Source: Candidatus Rifleibacteriota bacterium
Lineage (GTDB): Bacteria; Riflebacteria; Ozemobacteria; Ozemobacterales; Ozemobacteraceae
Length of the DNA stretch: 19,873 bases
Assembly (NCBI GenBank): GCA_029560455.1
Contig: JAKQKW010000241.1
Span: 1 to 19,873, forward strand
Reading direction: 5' to 3'
The position numbers were made by a program, and so were the translations under genes. The notes below the pieces were generated by a model that did not search any database, was not told the DNA's origin, and worked only from the letters and a program-made list of their open reading frames with translations. Shown here in pieces: positions 6,979 to 16,061 of the stretch (position 1 is its first letter; every line of letters begins with the position of its first letter).

Positions 6979-7972
6979 TTTTCTTTTTACCTGCTTTCAA
7001 CCCTGATTCTCTTATAAAACGCGCGGTGCCTGCATGCAGATAACCTTCAGGAATGCCGTTCAACATCGTTTCAGGTTTGATATCATGCGCCCGCTCGTGT
7101 ATGGTCTTGAGATAGTCGAGTTCTGCGAACAGCGTGCTGACGAGGCGATTACCGAGTTCTTCAGAAAGTCTGGTAGTGGCAACAAGCATCGCCATCAAAG
7201 CAGGTGCTTTGACTTCATCCTTGACGCCACCGTAAGTAAGTGCCGGAATCTTAACACCTGAAAGATACGGCAAAGTCTCAGAAATGCTTGCCAGGTCAGT
7301 ATCTGAAAAATCCATGATGTGCACCGGCATGCGCCTGGTCAGCTCGTCAACCATTTTTGTCGGAATACCCGCAATGATGATCGCGGCATCACACTCACCA
7401 CGCTCCATGGCCTGAATCGACTCATCATAGCCCAGATAAAGCGGCTGATAGTGACCTTCTCTGACGCCAAGCGCCGAAAGCAGCTCAACCGACGTCATCG
7501 CATTACCGCTGCCGCGAGCCCCTACTACAATACGTTTGCCACGCAACTGGCTGACGTTTGTGATAGCGGCTGAGGCAGGAGTCAGCACCTGCACGACTTC
7601 AGGGTAGAGAGCCAGCAGCACCCGCAGACCGTTTACCGGCGAACCGGTAAACTGGCCGGTGCCGTTGATCGCGGCAAGAACCATGTCGCTCTGGGCAACC
7701 GCCAGATCGAGCTCGAGGTTCTGCAACAGATTGATGTTGTCGAGCGAACCGCGCGTCGAATGTGCCAGCACACTCAGTTTTTCTGACCGCGTTGTCCAGA
7801 CATTCGCAAAGGCGTTGCCAAGCGGGAAATAGGTGCCGGTCATCGAACCGGTGCCAAGGGCAAGAAAGTCGACGAGTCTGCTGACCTGCAAGGCGTCATT
7901 CTGGCCGGCGGCAGAAACGCAGATGCTGACCAGAAGTAAAAAGACTGCAATAATGCGGTTTCTGGCATTCAT
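6971..7972 (-). CDS. TAXI-family TRAP-type solute-binding protein
   Basis: Protein of 333 residues, typical for the family. Seen: a signal peptide (NRIIAVFLLLVSICVSAAGQ), then LALGTGSMTGTYFPLGNAF, the TAXI signature near the N-terminus. AVAQSDM, LRGKRIVVGARGSGN and CDAAIIIAGIPTKMV match the hinge and ligand-contact blocks of the fold. Members bind small carboxylates or amino acids such as glutamate in the periplasm and usually feed a TRAP permease. No DctQ/DctM genes are present here. I chose the ATG at 7970-7972 because it overlaps the stop of the diguanylate cyclase gene as ATGA and begins the signal peptide directly; a longer open frame to 8038 lies wholly inside that gene. The position directly after a Cache-type cyclase suggests it is a ligand-binding co-receptor rather than a transporter part. 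Confidence 0.87.
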   Translation of the reverse strand: MNARNRIIAVFLLLVSICVSAAGQNDALQVSRLVDFLALGTGSMTGTYFPLGNAFANVWTTRSEKLSVLAHSTRGSLDNINLLQNLELDLAVAQSDMVLAAINGTGQFTGSPVNGLRVLLALYPEVVQVLTPASAAITNVSQLRGKRIVVGARGSGNAMTSVELLSALGVREGHYQPLYLGYDESIQAMERGECDAAIIIAGIPTKMVDELTRRMPVHIMDFSDTDLASISETLPYLSGVKIPALTYGGVKDEVKAPALMAMLVATTRLSEELGNRLVSTLFAELDYLKTIHERAHDIKPETMLNGIPEGYLHAGTARFIRESGLKAGKKKNE

Positions 7973-10164
7973 TTTTCTGATACCACTCCCATCTGCTCTG
8001 AATAAATCGAAGACTGGTTGCGACCCCTCTTCTTGCACTCATAAAGGGCGGTGTCGGCCTTTCGGATCAGTTCGAGCGCTTCGGTCGAATGCAGCGGGTA
8101 TTCAGCCAGGCCAATGCTGATCGTAACTTTGAGTGGGCTGGTATGGCCGGTAAATTCATGTGCTTCAATCGCTTTTCGCAGGCGTTCGGCAACTACCATG
8201 CCGCCACTGGCATCAGTCTCCGGCAGCAGGGCAATCATTTCTTCGCCGCCATAGCGGGCCGCCATGTCGATATCTTCACGCAGATTGCCGCGAAATATCG
8301 TTGCAACCTGTTTGAGCACCTCATCGCCGATCTGATGACCGTAGGTATCGTTGAATTTCTTGAAATGGTCGATATCGAAGAACAAAATTGAAAAGATCTT
8401 GCCGTAACGACGAGCACGCTTGATTTCTTCGTTGAGACGGTTTCTGAAATGCCTTACCAGATTTAGCCCGGTCAGGCCATCGGTGATCGCCAGCTTGAAA
8501 AGCTTGGTGTTGTCGAGCACCAGAGCCGCCTGATTCGCCATTGTCTGCAGCAGATCGGTATCGGCGCGATTGAAGCCCTGACCATCCTTGCGATTGACAA
8601 TATTGATGACACCAAAGGTCACATTCTTAACCTTCAGCGGCACGCATACCAGCTGATTTACCCGGTTTTTCTCATTGTCATACTGTTTAAAATCCTGATG
8701 CGAATCCGGATCATTGATTATCGCCATTTCGCCGCTCTGCAGAACTTTTCCGGCAATGCCCTCACCGACTCTTATGTTGATATTGCGGGCAAAATTATGC
8801 ACAGCAACCGTCTGGCCGGCTTCGGCATCCCAGATGCGCACGCGCTGCAGCTCAAGAACTTCCTGGTTTTCATCGATCAGCATCAGTGAGCCGCGGGTGG
8901 CACAGGCAGCCTCGATAGCCTTGTCGATAATGACATCAAGCAGTTTTTCGAGATCGAGCCCGACTTCGACCATGGTGCGGCCAATTTTGTAAAGAACCCC
9001 GACTTCGAAAACCTTGCGATCAAGCTCGATATTTTTCTGTTCAATGGTATCTGCCCGCAGTTTCAGCTCTTCATAAGCAGCTTTCAGTTCACGCATCTTG
9101 TCTGCCAGACTGTCGGCCATGAAGTTAAAATTGTTCGCCAGCTGCCCGACCTCATCGGTGTTGTTAACGCTGATACGCACATCGTAACGCCCTGCAGCCA
9201 GTTCGTTCGTACCCCTCGTAACCTGCAGAATCGGCAGGGCAATGTTCTGAGAAATCATCAAAGCAATGATTACCGCCACAAGAATCGTAAAAAGAAGAAT
9301 CCAGTAGAGATTGCGCTGAAAAGCTTCGACCAGGGCATAGACTTCCTGCTGATCCTGCAGCAGCACCACCCGCCAGCCCAGACCAACCACCGGCAGCATC
9401 GAGGCAAGAACCGGCTTTTTCAGACTTTTTGCGCTGGCCGAAAAAACACCACTCGAAAAACTTCTTATCTGCTCGCCAAACAAACTCAAGTCTTCGGCAT
9501 TGGAAGACTCCGGCACCGAAACAACCGGGGTACCGCCAGCATCAACAAGAAAAGCCCGAGTGCTGTTGCCCACAAGGTTTTCGCTGATGATACTGGTCAC
9601 CAGAAAACGGTTCAGTTCAATCACCAGCAAACCATAAGAGTTGCTGCCACGGTCGTTGAGGCTCATGGCAAGCATTGGCCCGCTGCCGGCCTTAAAATCG
9701 AGCAGAACGTATTCACGACTTTTCGTTTCTGCCAGAATCCTTTCCGCATGGGGCAATTCAGTGAAAATAGTATCAACAGAGGCGCAGAGGCGCCTGCCCG
9801 CAGTATCATACACTCCGATCTTTTCTATGGCAAAGTATCGCCGGTCGTGCTCCTGCGCCAGCAACGTCAGTTTTTCAATATCCTGGTCAAGCGCCGGGTC
9901 ACTGTTTACAAGAAGCTGCGCGACTTCCTGCTGATGGCTGATGAACCGCCGCAGATCGATCGCTGTCTTGCGCGCGTGCGCAAGCGAGTTGCTGACGATT
10001 ACATTGAGCAGCCCATTTGAAGCATTCTGCAACATCACATAGCTGATATAAATCAGCGGCGTCAGTGTGATAATGAGAAAACTCACGACAAGCTTGGTTT
10101 TGATACTGTTGATATAGGCGTGTACCCTGTTTAAAAGTTTTTTTTCGCCATTCTGGTGCGGCAT
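7969..10164 (-). CDS. Membrane diguanylate cyclase (Cache-HAMP-GAF-GGDEF)
   Basis: Protein of 731 residues. In order: cytoplasmic start, membrane helix near 23-45, a periplasmic Cache-like sensor (46-283), second helix (285-305), HAMP (306-358), a coiled coil to about 390, GAF (405-555, with GSLMLID and CVPLKVKNVTFGVINIVNR), and a GGDEF domain (558-720, starting ITDGLTGLNLVRHF). FFDIDHFKKFND supplies metal ligands and RYGGEEM (637-643) is the active loop, so c-di-GMP synthesis from two GTP is expected. Phe of GGEEF is replaced by Met. The inhibitory-site position expected as RxxD reads EDID, with the Arg one residue early, so product inhibition may be weak. The ATG at 10162-10164 follows AGGA at a 10-base distance. 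It is the first gene of a four-gene overlapping operon and probably the signalling output of that module. Confidence 0.93.
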   Translation of the reverse strand: MPHQNGEKKLLNRVHAYINSIKTKLVVSFLIITLTPLIYISYVMLQNASNGLLNVIVSNSLAHARKTAIDLRRFISHQQEVAQLLVNSDPALDQDIEKLTLLAQEHDRRYFAIEKIGVYDTAGRRLCASVDTIFTELPHAERILAETKSREYVLLDFKAGSGPMLAMSLNDRGSNSYGLLVIELNRFLVTSIISENLVGNSTRAFLVDAGGTPVVSVPESSNAEDLSLFGEQIRSFSSGVFSASAKSLKKPVLASMLPVVGLGWRVVLLQDQQEVYALVEAFQRNLYWILLFTILVAVIIALMISQNIALPILQVTRGTNELAAGRYDVRISVNNTDEVGQLANNFNFMADSLADKMRELKAAYEELKLRADTIEQKNIELDRKVFEVGVLYKIGRTMVEVGLDLEKLLDVIIDKAIEAACATRGSLMLIDENQEVLELQRVRIWDAEAGQTVAVHNFARNINIRVGEGIAGKVLQSGEMAIINDPDSHQDFKQYDNEKNRVNQLVCVPLKVKNVTFGVINIVNRKDGQGFNRADTDLLQTMANQAALVLDNTKLFKLAITDGLTGLNLVRHFRNRLNEEIKRARRYGKIFSILFFDIDHFKKFNDTYGHQIGDEVLKQVATIFRGNLREDIDMAARYGGEEMIALLPETDASGGMVVAERLRKAIEAHEFTGHTSPLKVTISIGLAEYPLHSTEALELIRKADTALYECKKRGRNQSSIYSEQMGVVSEK

Positions 10165-10288
10165 ATGGGTTTGTTCCTGACTTGTGACTTTGCAAAAATT
10201 TTATCTGATTCAGGCAGTCTACATCATGAACAGACACCATGCAAAGCATAATCAGCCAGATCAGTTACAAAAAATGACCAAAAGTCTA

Positions 10289-10714
10289 TCAGTCCATGGA
10301 TTCGCGCAAAAGTCGAATACCAATCTCGGTAAGCTCAACCATTTTCAGCTCCGGAAGCGGCTCAAATAAGTGCCAGTCACATCTATCGGTCGAGCCAGAC
10401 AGTTCGTGCCGCAGTTCGCCCCCGATTATATCAGCATGATAAATAATTCTGATCCCCTGAAAGTCTTCGTAATCACGGTTAACGACAATAGAGTCAATAC
10501 CGGCAACATTTCTTACCTTAATTTTAAGGCCGGTCTCTTCTTCAACTTCTCGAACAACTGCCTCTTCAGGGCTCTCCCCGAACTCGAGCCCACCACCGGG
10601 CAAAGTCCAGCAGCCTTCCCATTCAGGCAGTTCCTTAGACAGGCGACAGAGCAGAATTCGCCCGTTGTCATGTAAAAGAGCATAAGCAGCGATTCTCAGT
10701 CTTTGCGCTTTCAT
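10289..10714 (-). CDS. Nudix hydrolase
   Basis: Protein of 141 residues. The complete Nudix box GGLEFGESPEEAVVREVEEE followed by TGL fits Gx5Ex7REUxEExGU, with the catalytic Glu residues present. LPGGG precedes it and WEGCWTLP marks the usual strand before the box. Members hydrolyse nucleoside diphosphates linked to another moiety, such as (d)NTPs, ADP-ribose or sugar nucleotides; the substrate cannot be told. There is no export signal, so it is cytoplasmic. The ATG at 10712-10714 has AAAGGGG about 13 bases upstream, which is rather far. The gene is co-directional with the diguanylate cyclase gene but 124 bases separate them, so co-transcription is possible but not shown. It is divergent from the large 1264-residue gene. 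Confidence 0.92.
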   Translation of the reverse strand: MKAQRLRIAAYALLHDNGRILLCRLSKELPEWEGCWTLPGGGLEFGESPEEAVVREVEEETGLKIKVRNVAGIDSIVVNRDYEDFQGIRIIYHADIIGGELRHELSGSTDRCDWHLFEPLPELKMVELTEIGIRLLRESMD

Positions 10715-10916
10715 TCAGCAAAGAGCCCCTTTCTGCAACCATTGTCTACATAAAAACACGGCACAACTCAGAACATACTGTCAGAATGATAACAGCCTGC
10801 AGCATGTATAACAACGGCTGAAAAACTGCCCGGCGGTTTATATCCCTTAAATAACCGCTGATTACGTGCATTGCCAGAGGCCAGCAGAAGCTGTTACAGA
10901 CACTGAATTTAAACCT

Positions 10917-10944
10917 TTTACATTTAAGTCGATTGTTGTAACAT
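10917..10944 (+). promoter_or_regulatory. Candidate promoter of the 1264-residue/zinc-ribbon gene pair
   Basis: TTTACA (10917-10922, five of six to the -35 consensus) is followed after 16 bases by TAACAT (10939-10944, four of six to the -10). Transcription would begin near 10951. A ribosome site AAGGA (10967-10971) lies 9 bases before the ATG at 10981. The rest of the 10715-10980 gap shows no other feature I can support. Confidence 0.4.
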
Positions 10945-10980
10945 ACTGCAAACAAAAAGGCCAGCGAAGGACACTTTCTG

Positions 10981-13900
10981 ATGTTTAACCTTTTAAAAGT
11001 CCTGCAGAGAGCAATTCTATATCTCATCATCATTATACTGCCAGCCCCGGCATTGTTTTCACAGAGTATTTCAGGTGCCAGATTCGATTATAATTTTCCA
11101 TACGCGGCAGACAGTCAGGAACGCGAAGCTCTGCAACGGGCATACGATCGTCTCAGCATAAAAAACCCCGATCTTACCGGTCTTAACGACGAAACCATAA
11201 AAAAGAGCGGCGAAGAAGGCGTGGCGAAGGTTTTCAAACAGCTTGAAAATGCAAAAAAACAATTTGAAACCGTAACCGATGAACGCGAAAAAATCTTTGC
11301 CCGCCAGGTGCTGAACAATTACACCCAGCTTTTTCGGGCATACCGGATTCTGGTTCCAACCGGCAACAATAGATCAGATGTCAAGCCCGGAACCGGAGCA
11401 ACCAATAATGACAGCACAGGTTCTTATGACAATAGCCGAACCCCATTCAGTTTCAGGCTGGTTCGCGCCGAACTCACCCCAGATGGGCCGTTGATAGAAG
11501 TCGAAGTGAATGTCGAAACAATTGAATTCTATGCCAGTATCAACAATTCGAAGCTCGGGCAGTTTGCCGAGCAGCGCTGGACAATCGGCAGCATCATAAT
11601 GCAGTTCATGGCAAACGGTGAAGAAATCAGGCCGTTCGGCAACCCCGAAAAACCGGCCAACGGCCGGGATCAGCTGAAACAGGATTATAAAAACCTTGGT
11701 GATTTTAAATTTACAGCTGGCAACCTGACTAACAGCTTCATGCTCGATCACGGCCGTGAATATGCCGCCCGGGTGAATTTTACGTGGCCGCTCGACCCGA
11801 AAACCGAAATGACGGCAAAAATAATCAAAGAAAGCTGGATATGGCGACCAAAAGCACAGAAAAATTTCTCGAATGAGTATCAGATAACCATTTTCAACGC
11901 ACTCAATCAGATCATCCACCAGGAAAAAATTACGATCAAAACCGGTTCTGACTTCGCCGGAGCCCAGATTGAACACAAATCACTGATAGACAGTTCGTCA
12001 CTTATCTGGGGCCTTGGCACCGCAATTCTGGGTCTGGGCCTTCTTGGCATGTTCAAACTTGGCCGCACCGGAACCCCGGATGCCGGCACCACCCCACCGT
12101 TGGTAAATGGCAACGACCATTCTCAGACCGAAAATGATGACGAACAGCAGGCAGACCAGGCCCGCATAATTTTCGACAACTCAGGTCGCAGCCTGGTTCT
12201 GGTGACCGGGTCAGGTCAGCCGGCCGACTTTTCGGCACGGGTCGTCGATTCACAAATCAGCGGCTGGCAGCTGCAGGCCCAGCTGCTCAGCGGTGAGCAG
12301 TGCCTCACAATCGAACAGAAGTCTGCCACTGCGGTTGATTCAGCCTCTTACATTCTAAAAGAAACCTCACCAGCCCTGCAGCAGGGTGAGCAGACGCGTG
12401 AATTCGCTCTGCACGTGGTCGCCCGCCACGAAACAAAAACCATCAGCAAAACCCTTGATATCGTCATTGGCCGCGAAGGCCTGTTCGTTCTCTCGCCCCG
12501 GCCGCTAATAATCGTCGCTGACGCTGAATCAGCAACCGAACTGAAAGTTACGGCAATCGAGTTCTATGACGGCCTGCTCGCCACTGACCACGATGCACTT
12601 ATCAACCTGAAGCTCACATTCGATGCCGATGACGACCTTTCGCGCAAAGCCTTCGAAACCAGCGAAGTCGATTTCAGAGCCGAATCAGAATGGGAAAATG
12701 TACGCGCCGCCATCGATGCTTATGAGCGTTCTAACACCTTCGCCGCTCTCGTTCTGCATGCAAAAACCGCCCGCGCCCTGCCCTCGAAAAAGAACGATGC
12801 CGGCACCGACAATGTTTTTTCTGGTCGTCTAAAGCTCACCACCAGCAGTCGCAAACAAAACTACGAATTGGTTCTGCCGGTCGAACTGCATGCCCCGGCT
12901 GAGCCAGCCAGAAGTGAGCGTCTGGCGACCGAACTCGAAAACTGCCGATTGATTATCGAACGCTATGTTCCTGATGAAGGCGGCCACAAAGAGAAATTTC
13001 GCGATATGCTCGACCGCTTCGGGCCAACTCTTGGGCCCGAGGGCCTTTACAAGCTGCGCCACGACATCTGGAAAATTTCCCAGAAGCTCTGGGAAGCAAA
13101 GGGCCTTCAGGGCTATGTTGAAATGGCCGAGCGCATCGAAACCTACGATAAGCTGCGCAACTGGGCAGAGTGGAGCGGCGACATTGCCCTTTCCATACTG
13201 CTTTACTGTAAATCCGGCGGCGGCATTGGCGGCACTCTCAAGCAGACAGCGGTCACTCTGCTGAAGCAGATACTGGTTTCGGCGATCAATCATTACAAAG
13301 ATACGGTCGAACTCAAAGGCCGTTTTACCAACGAAGATTACGAGACCTGGGTCGATGTGCAACTGCGCAACCAGCTGTTCTCGACGCCTGACTACATGTT
13401 GACGGCAGCATCGCTCAGCGGCATGATCAGCTCCGGCCGGGCAATGGTGCTGATGTTCGCCAGTATTTTTCTGAAGTCTCTTGTTTCTAACGTCGACTGG
13501 AAAAAGCTCGGCGCCAACTGGGATGAAAAGGGGCTGGATATCGAAGCCTGCAACGACATAGGCAAAGCCGCCTGGGCAGCATCTCAGGAATGCTTCAAGG
13601 CGGTCGGCACCATGGCGATAACCCAGTGGCTGACCGGTGTAACCGTCAGATCAGCGATTAAAAACAAGGTGCCGCTGCACGATGATGTCATGCGTGAATA
13701 TGCCAAATTCAGGCTGATTGAAGAAGAGATTCCGCTCAAAAAGACCGCAAATACTGACACACCCGACACCTCGCCAGAAGTGCTCAATCAGCGGGCAAAA
13801 GAAATATTGGACAGCAATGATATTCCGATCAAAACAGGCTCTGTCTACGACCAGAACAATACAACGCCTGTGGTTAACGAAATGGTCGCCAACATCAGAA

Positions 13901-14775
13901 ATGGTCGGGCCAGAAGCGAAGACGTGGTCAGGTGTCTTGCCGACAACAAAACGCAGGCAATGCGCACCATAAAGAACCTGCCTGAAAATGTGCAGAACGC
14001 CTTCATGAAGACTCTGCGTGAAGATTTCTACAACCCGCATGATACCTCATTGATCAAACATCTTGAGGCTCAGACCAATGTTCCGTGGGCTGCCAAAACT
14101 ATTGATGGTAAAACCGTCAAACCCGAAATCAGAATTTTTGAGACAAGCACCCCCGGGAAAAAGACCGCCTTCAGCCAGGACCGCGACTTCTGCCCGAAGT
14201 ATTTCGACCAGAAATCTCAACAGTGGCTCGAAATCACTCCGGTAAAAAAGTGGAAAGAAGCCTCTGACAAATGGTGGAAAAACAAAACCGGCTTCGATGC
14301 CGAAAACCTGCAGCAGGCAGCCATGACGCGTCTTGGCGATGAAGCCTGCCCCGATTATGCGACCCAGCAATGGAACGCCTCGACCAACCGGTTCGACGTC
14401 ATAGAGCCAAATATAGTCAAAGTTTATGCCGGTGAAGGTCGTCTTAAGAGCCCGGTTGAACTGGCAGCCATGTATAAAAACAAAATAGACGGCCCTCTGA
14501 AGCATGGCAACCAGGCTGAAAGTATCGCCCAGCTGAAAAAAGGCATTCAGGTTTACGACAAAGTCCTGAAAAGTTATAAAAAACAGGGGTTCAGAGTTAA
14601 TCAGCCGACCGATGAATTCAGACTCGGCATGGAAATCCTCAGCTGGGCGCCCGACGACTACCAGGCAAATCCTGAAGTAATAGTCAGGCTCAATAAAATT
14701 CTCGCCGAAAGCACCGGCATAAGCAGTTTCCAGGAATTTGGCCGGGAACTGGTAATAAAAATGGGGCAATTCTGA
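10981..14775 (+). CDS. Very large exported/membrane protein of unknown family (1264 residues)
   Basis: Not recognised. Seen: a signal peptide or anchor (residues 5-28, AILYLIIIILPAPALFSQ); a charged helical stretch (45-122); a polar linker (125-155); a beta-rich region (156-330); a clear membrane helix (339-359, LIWGLGTAILGLGLLGMF); an acidic Gln-rich linker (375-392); a second beta-rich, possibly Ig-like region (395-640); a helical part (650-900) with hydrophobic stretches near 733-745 and 805-836; and a lysine- and tryptophan-rich C-terminal part (930-1264). In the last part CPKYFDQKSQQWLEITP (from C1071) and CPDYATQQWNASTNRFDVIEP (from C1123; ending at P1143) look like a loose repeat. The basic residues after the 339-359 helix suggest that the later part is cytoplasmic, if residues 30-338 are exported. 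It is translationally coupled to the next gene by TGATG. Size and architecture suggest a secretion, surface or toxin-like role, but no domain proves it. Confidence 0.8.
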   Translation: MFNLLKVLQRAILYLIIIILPAPALFSQSISGARFDYNFPYAADSQEREALQRAYDRLSIKNPDLTGLNDETIKKSGEEGVAKVFKQLENAKKQFETVTDEREKIFARQVLNNYTQLFRAYRILVPTGNNRSDVKPGTGATNNDSTGSYDNSRTPFSFRLVRAELTPDGPLIEVEVNVETIEFYASINNSKLGQFAEQRWTIGSIIMQFMANGEEIRPFGNPEKPANGRDQLKQDYKNLGDFKFTAGNLTNSFMLDHGREYAARVNFTWPLDPKTEMTAKIIKESWIWRPKAQKNFSNEYQITIFNALNQIIHQEKITIKTGSDFAGAQIEHKSLIDSSSLIWGLGTAILGLGLLGMFKLGRTGTPDAGTTPPLVNGNDHSQTENDDEQQADQARIIFDNSGRSLVLVTGSGQPADFSARVVDSQISGWQLQAQLLSGEQCLTIEQKSATAVDSASYILKETSPALQQGEQTREFALHVVARHETKTISKTLDIVIGREGLFVLSPRPLIIVADAESATELKVTAIEFYDGLLATDHDALINLKLTFDADDDLSRKAFETSEVDFRAESEWENVRAAIDAYERSNTFAALVLHAKTARALPSKKNDAGTDNVFSGRLKLTTSSRKQNYELVLPVELHAPAEPARSERLATELENCRLIIERYVPDEGGHKEKFRDMLDRFGPTLGPEGLYKLRHDIWKISQKLWEAKGLQGYVEMAERIETYDKLRNWAEWSGDIALSILLYCKSGGGIGGTLKQTAVTLLKQILVSAINHYKDTVELKGRFTNEDYETWVDVQLRNQLFSTPDYMLTAASLSGMISSGRAMVLMFASIFLKSLVSNVDWKKLGANWDEKGLDIEACNDIGKAAWAASQECFKAVGTMAITQWLTGVTVRSAIKNKVPLHDDVMREYAKFRLIEEEIPLKKTANTDTPDTSPEVLNQRAKEILDSNDIPIKTGSVYDQNNTTPVVNEMVANIRNGRARSEDVVRCLADNKTQAMRTIKNLPENVQNAFMKTLREDFYNPHDTSLIKHLEAQTNVPWAAKTIDGKTVKPEIRIFETSTPGKKTAFSQDRDFCPKYFDQKSQQWLEITPVKKWKEASDKWWKNKTGFDAENLQQAAMTRLGDEACPDYATQQWNASTNRFDVIEPNIVKVYAGEGRLKSPVELAAMYKNKIDGPLKHGNQAESIAQLKKGIQVYDKVLKSYKKQGFRVNQPTDEFRLGMEILSWAPDDYQANPEVIVRLNKILAESTGISSFQEFGRELVIKMGQF

Positions 14776-16016
14776 TGAACGACAATATCAATAGCCTGTC
14801 AAACCCTCAAAACCCTGAGCCATGCGTAATCGTTGAATTCGTCGACCGTGATTTCGACGATTCTGCATATCGTCATCCCGAACTCCTTGGCGGCGAAATG
14901 CAGCAACTCAGGGGCGTTCAATCACCAGAAGGCCTGCGACCGGTCTCAATAGAGGGACAGCCAGACCGCGACCGGTTTTCGCCTGATAAGCCACAAACCT
15001 GGCGCCTGGCCTCTACTTCACCTGATCAGTATTTTAATGGTCTGCGCAGCTGTCTGGCCGATGACGACCCGCTGGCTTTTCCTGAAGTGCAGATCAGATC
15101 TACAACTCTACAGTTACCTTCTGGTCACGCCCTGCCCGGCCAAATATCGGGCACTCTGCCGAAACTGCCGCAAAAATCGGGGGGCGTTGCCGACCTGGCT
15201 TTCGCTGCCGCAGAAATTGCAGGAGTTGCAGCAAAAGACATCACAGTGAAAATTGCTGACCGAACTCACCATGCAGCTGATAAAAACAAATCGGGCACAA
15301 AACATTCTGAGAAGCAGCAGCCTGCAAAAGAAGATTCAGACAATACTGCAGCCAGCTCATCAACAATTGCTACAACAGATATGACTGCAGGTATCCACTC
15401 TGCCGGCACTGAATTGCTCAAAACGGTTCTTGGCTTTCGTTCCGGCTTTTCACCGACTCCCGAGCAGCAGTTTTACCGGGTTTTTCCCGCCGGCTTCAAC
15501 TGCTGCAGCTGTCAGCAGTCTCTTACCGAAATGGGCGAGACCTGCATAAAATGTGCAAAACCTTCGGGTCTGGCATTTGACACGGTCAAACAGGTCACTA
15601 TCGGCAATCAGCCAGCTCCCTGGCTCGATGCCGCCCTTGCATACACCAGACTGAAGTTCAACTTGTTATGGGTTCTTCTCTTCGCTTTGCCGGCATATCT
15701 GTTACACCAGAACCTGGTCAGCCCTGCCAGCCTGGTGATACCCTTTCTTGCCGGGGCAGTCACCCTGTTTTTCTGGCGTCTTATCGCAATCTTTTTCAGG
15801 CGCAGGTCTGCCATAAAATCCAGACGGGCCGAATACCTGCAGCAACACCCTGAAACCCTTAAAGAAATACGCGACTGCATCATGCAGGGAAAATATGATG
15901 CGCGTATGACCCCGGCAGAACTTGAGCTGGTGGCTGGCATGAACATATTTTCAGATATAAAAAATCGAACTCTGATCTTCTTCATCGGCGACAGGCGTCA
16001 ACGAACGAAAAAATAG
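14775..16016 (+). CDS. Zinc-ribbon membrane protein of unknown family, partner of the 1264-residue protein
   Basis: Protein of 413 residues, not recognised. Seen: a polar N-terminal half with Pro-, Ser- and Lys-rich low-complexity stretches (about 105-205); a zinc-ribbon-like block with C243xxC246 and C257xxC260 (NCCSCQQSLTEMGETCIKC); two membrane helices near 295-313 and 317-341; then a very basic patch (FFRRRSAIKSRR) and a charged tail ending TKK. The basic patch predicts that both termini and the zinc ribbon are in the cytoplasm. Its ATG shares the A of the preceding TGA, so translation probably restarts from the upstream gene at equal levels. It may anchor or regulate the large protein; immunity or chaperone roles are possible but unsupported. 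No terminator is visible in the gap to the kinase gene. Confidence 0.78.
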   Translation: MNDNINSLSNPQNPEPCVIVEFVDRDFDDSAYRHPELLGGEMQQLRGVQSPEGLRPVSIEGQPDRDRFSPDKPQTWRLASTSPDQYFNGLRSCLADDDPLAFPEVQIRSTTLQLPSGHALPGQISGTLPKLPQKSGGVADLAFAAAEIAGVAAKDITVKIADRTHHAADKNKSGTKHSEKQQPAKEDSDNTAASSSTIATTDMTAGIHSAGTELLKTVLGFRSGFSPTPEQQFYRVFPAGFNCCSCQQSLTEMGETCIKCAKPSGLAFDTVKQVTIGNQPAPWLDAALAYTRLKFNLLWVLLFALPAYLLHQNLVSPASLVIPFLAGAVTLFFWRLIAIFFRRRSAIKSRRAEYLQQHPETLKEIRDCIMQGKYDARMTPAELELVAGMNIFSDIKNRTLIFFIGDRRQRTKK

Positions 16017-16061
16017 TCTTTTAACGCAGAGGACGTGCAGCGACAAATTTTGATTGAATGG

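Noticed and set aside
7973..8038. Longer N-terminus of the TAXI protein from 8038
   Set aside because: It lies fully inside the cyclase gene and adds a charged stretch before a normal signal peptide; the ATGA overlap start is better.
10165..10288. Terminator or strong promoter between the Nudix and cyclase genes
   Set aside because: Only a TAAAAT box without a matching -35 and a widely spaced 7-bp repeat are seen, too weak to annotate.
13168..13490. Hydrophobic stretches of the giant protein as additional membrane helices or a pore
   Set aside because: They are short, interrupted by Ser, Lys and Gly, and could be buried helices; not supported from sequence alone.
11374..14769. Several antisense open frames of 130-240 codons inside the 1264-residue gene
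   Set aside because: They have no ribosome sites or recognisable domains and are explained by the codon bias of the plus-strand gene.
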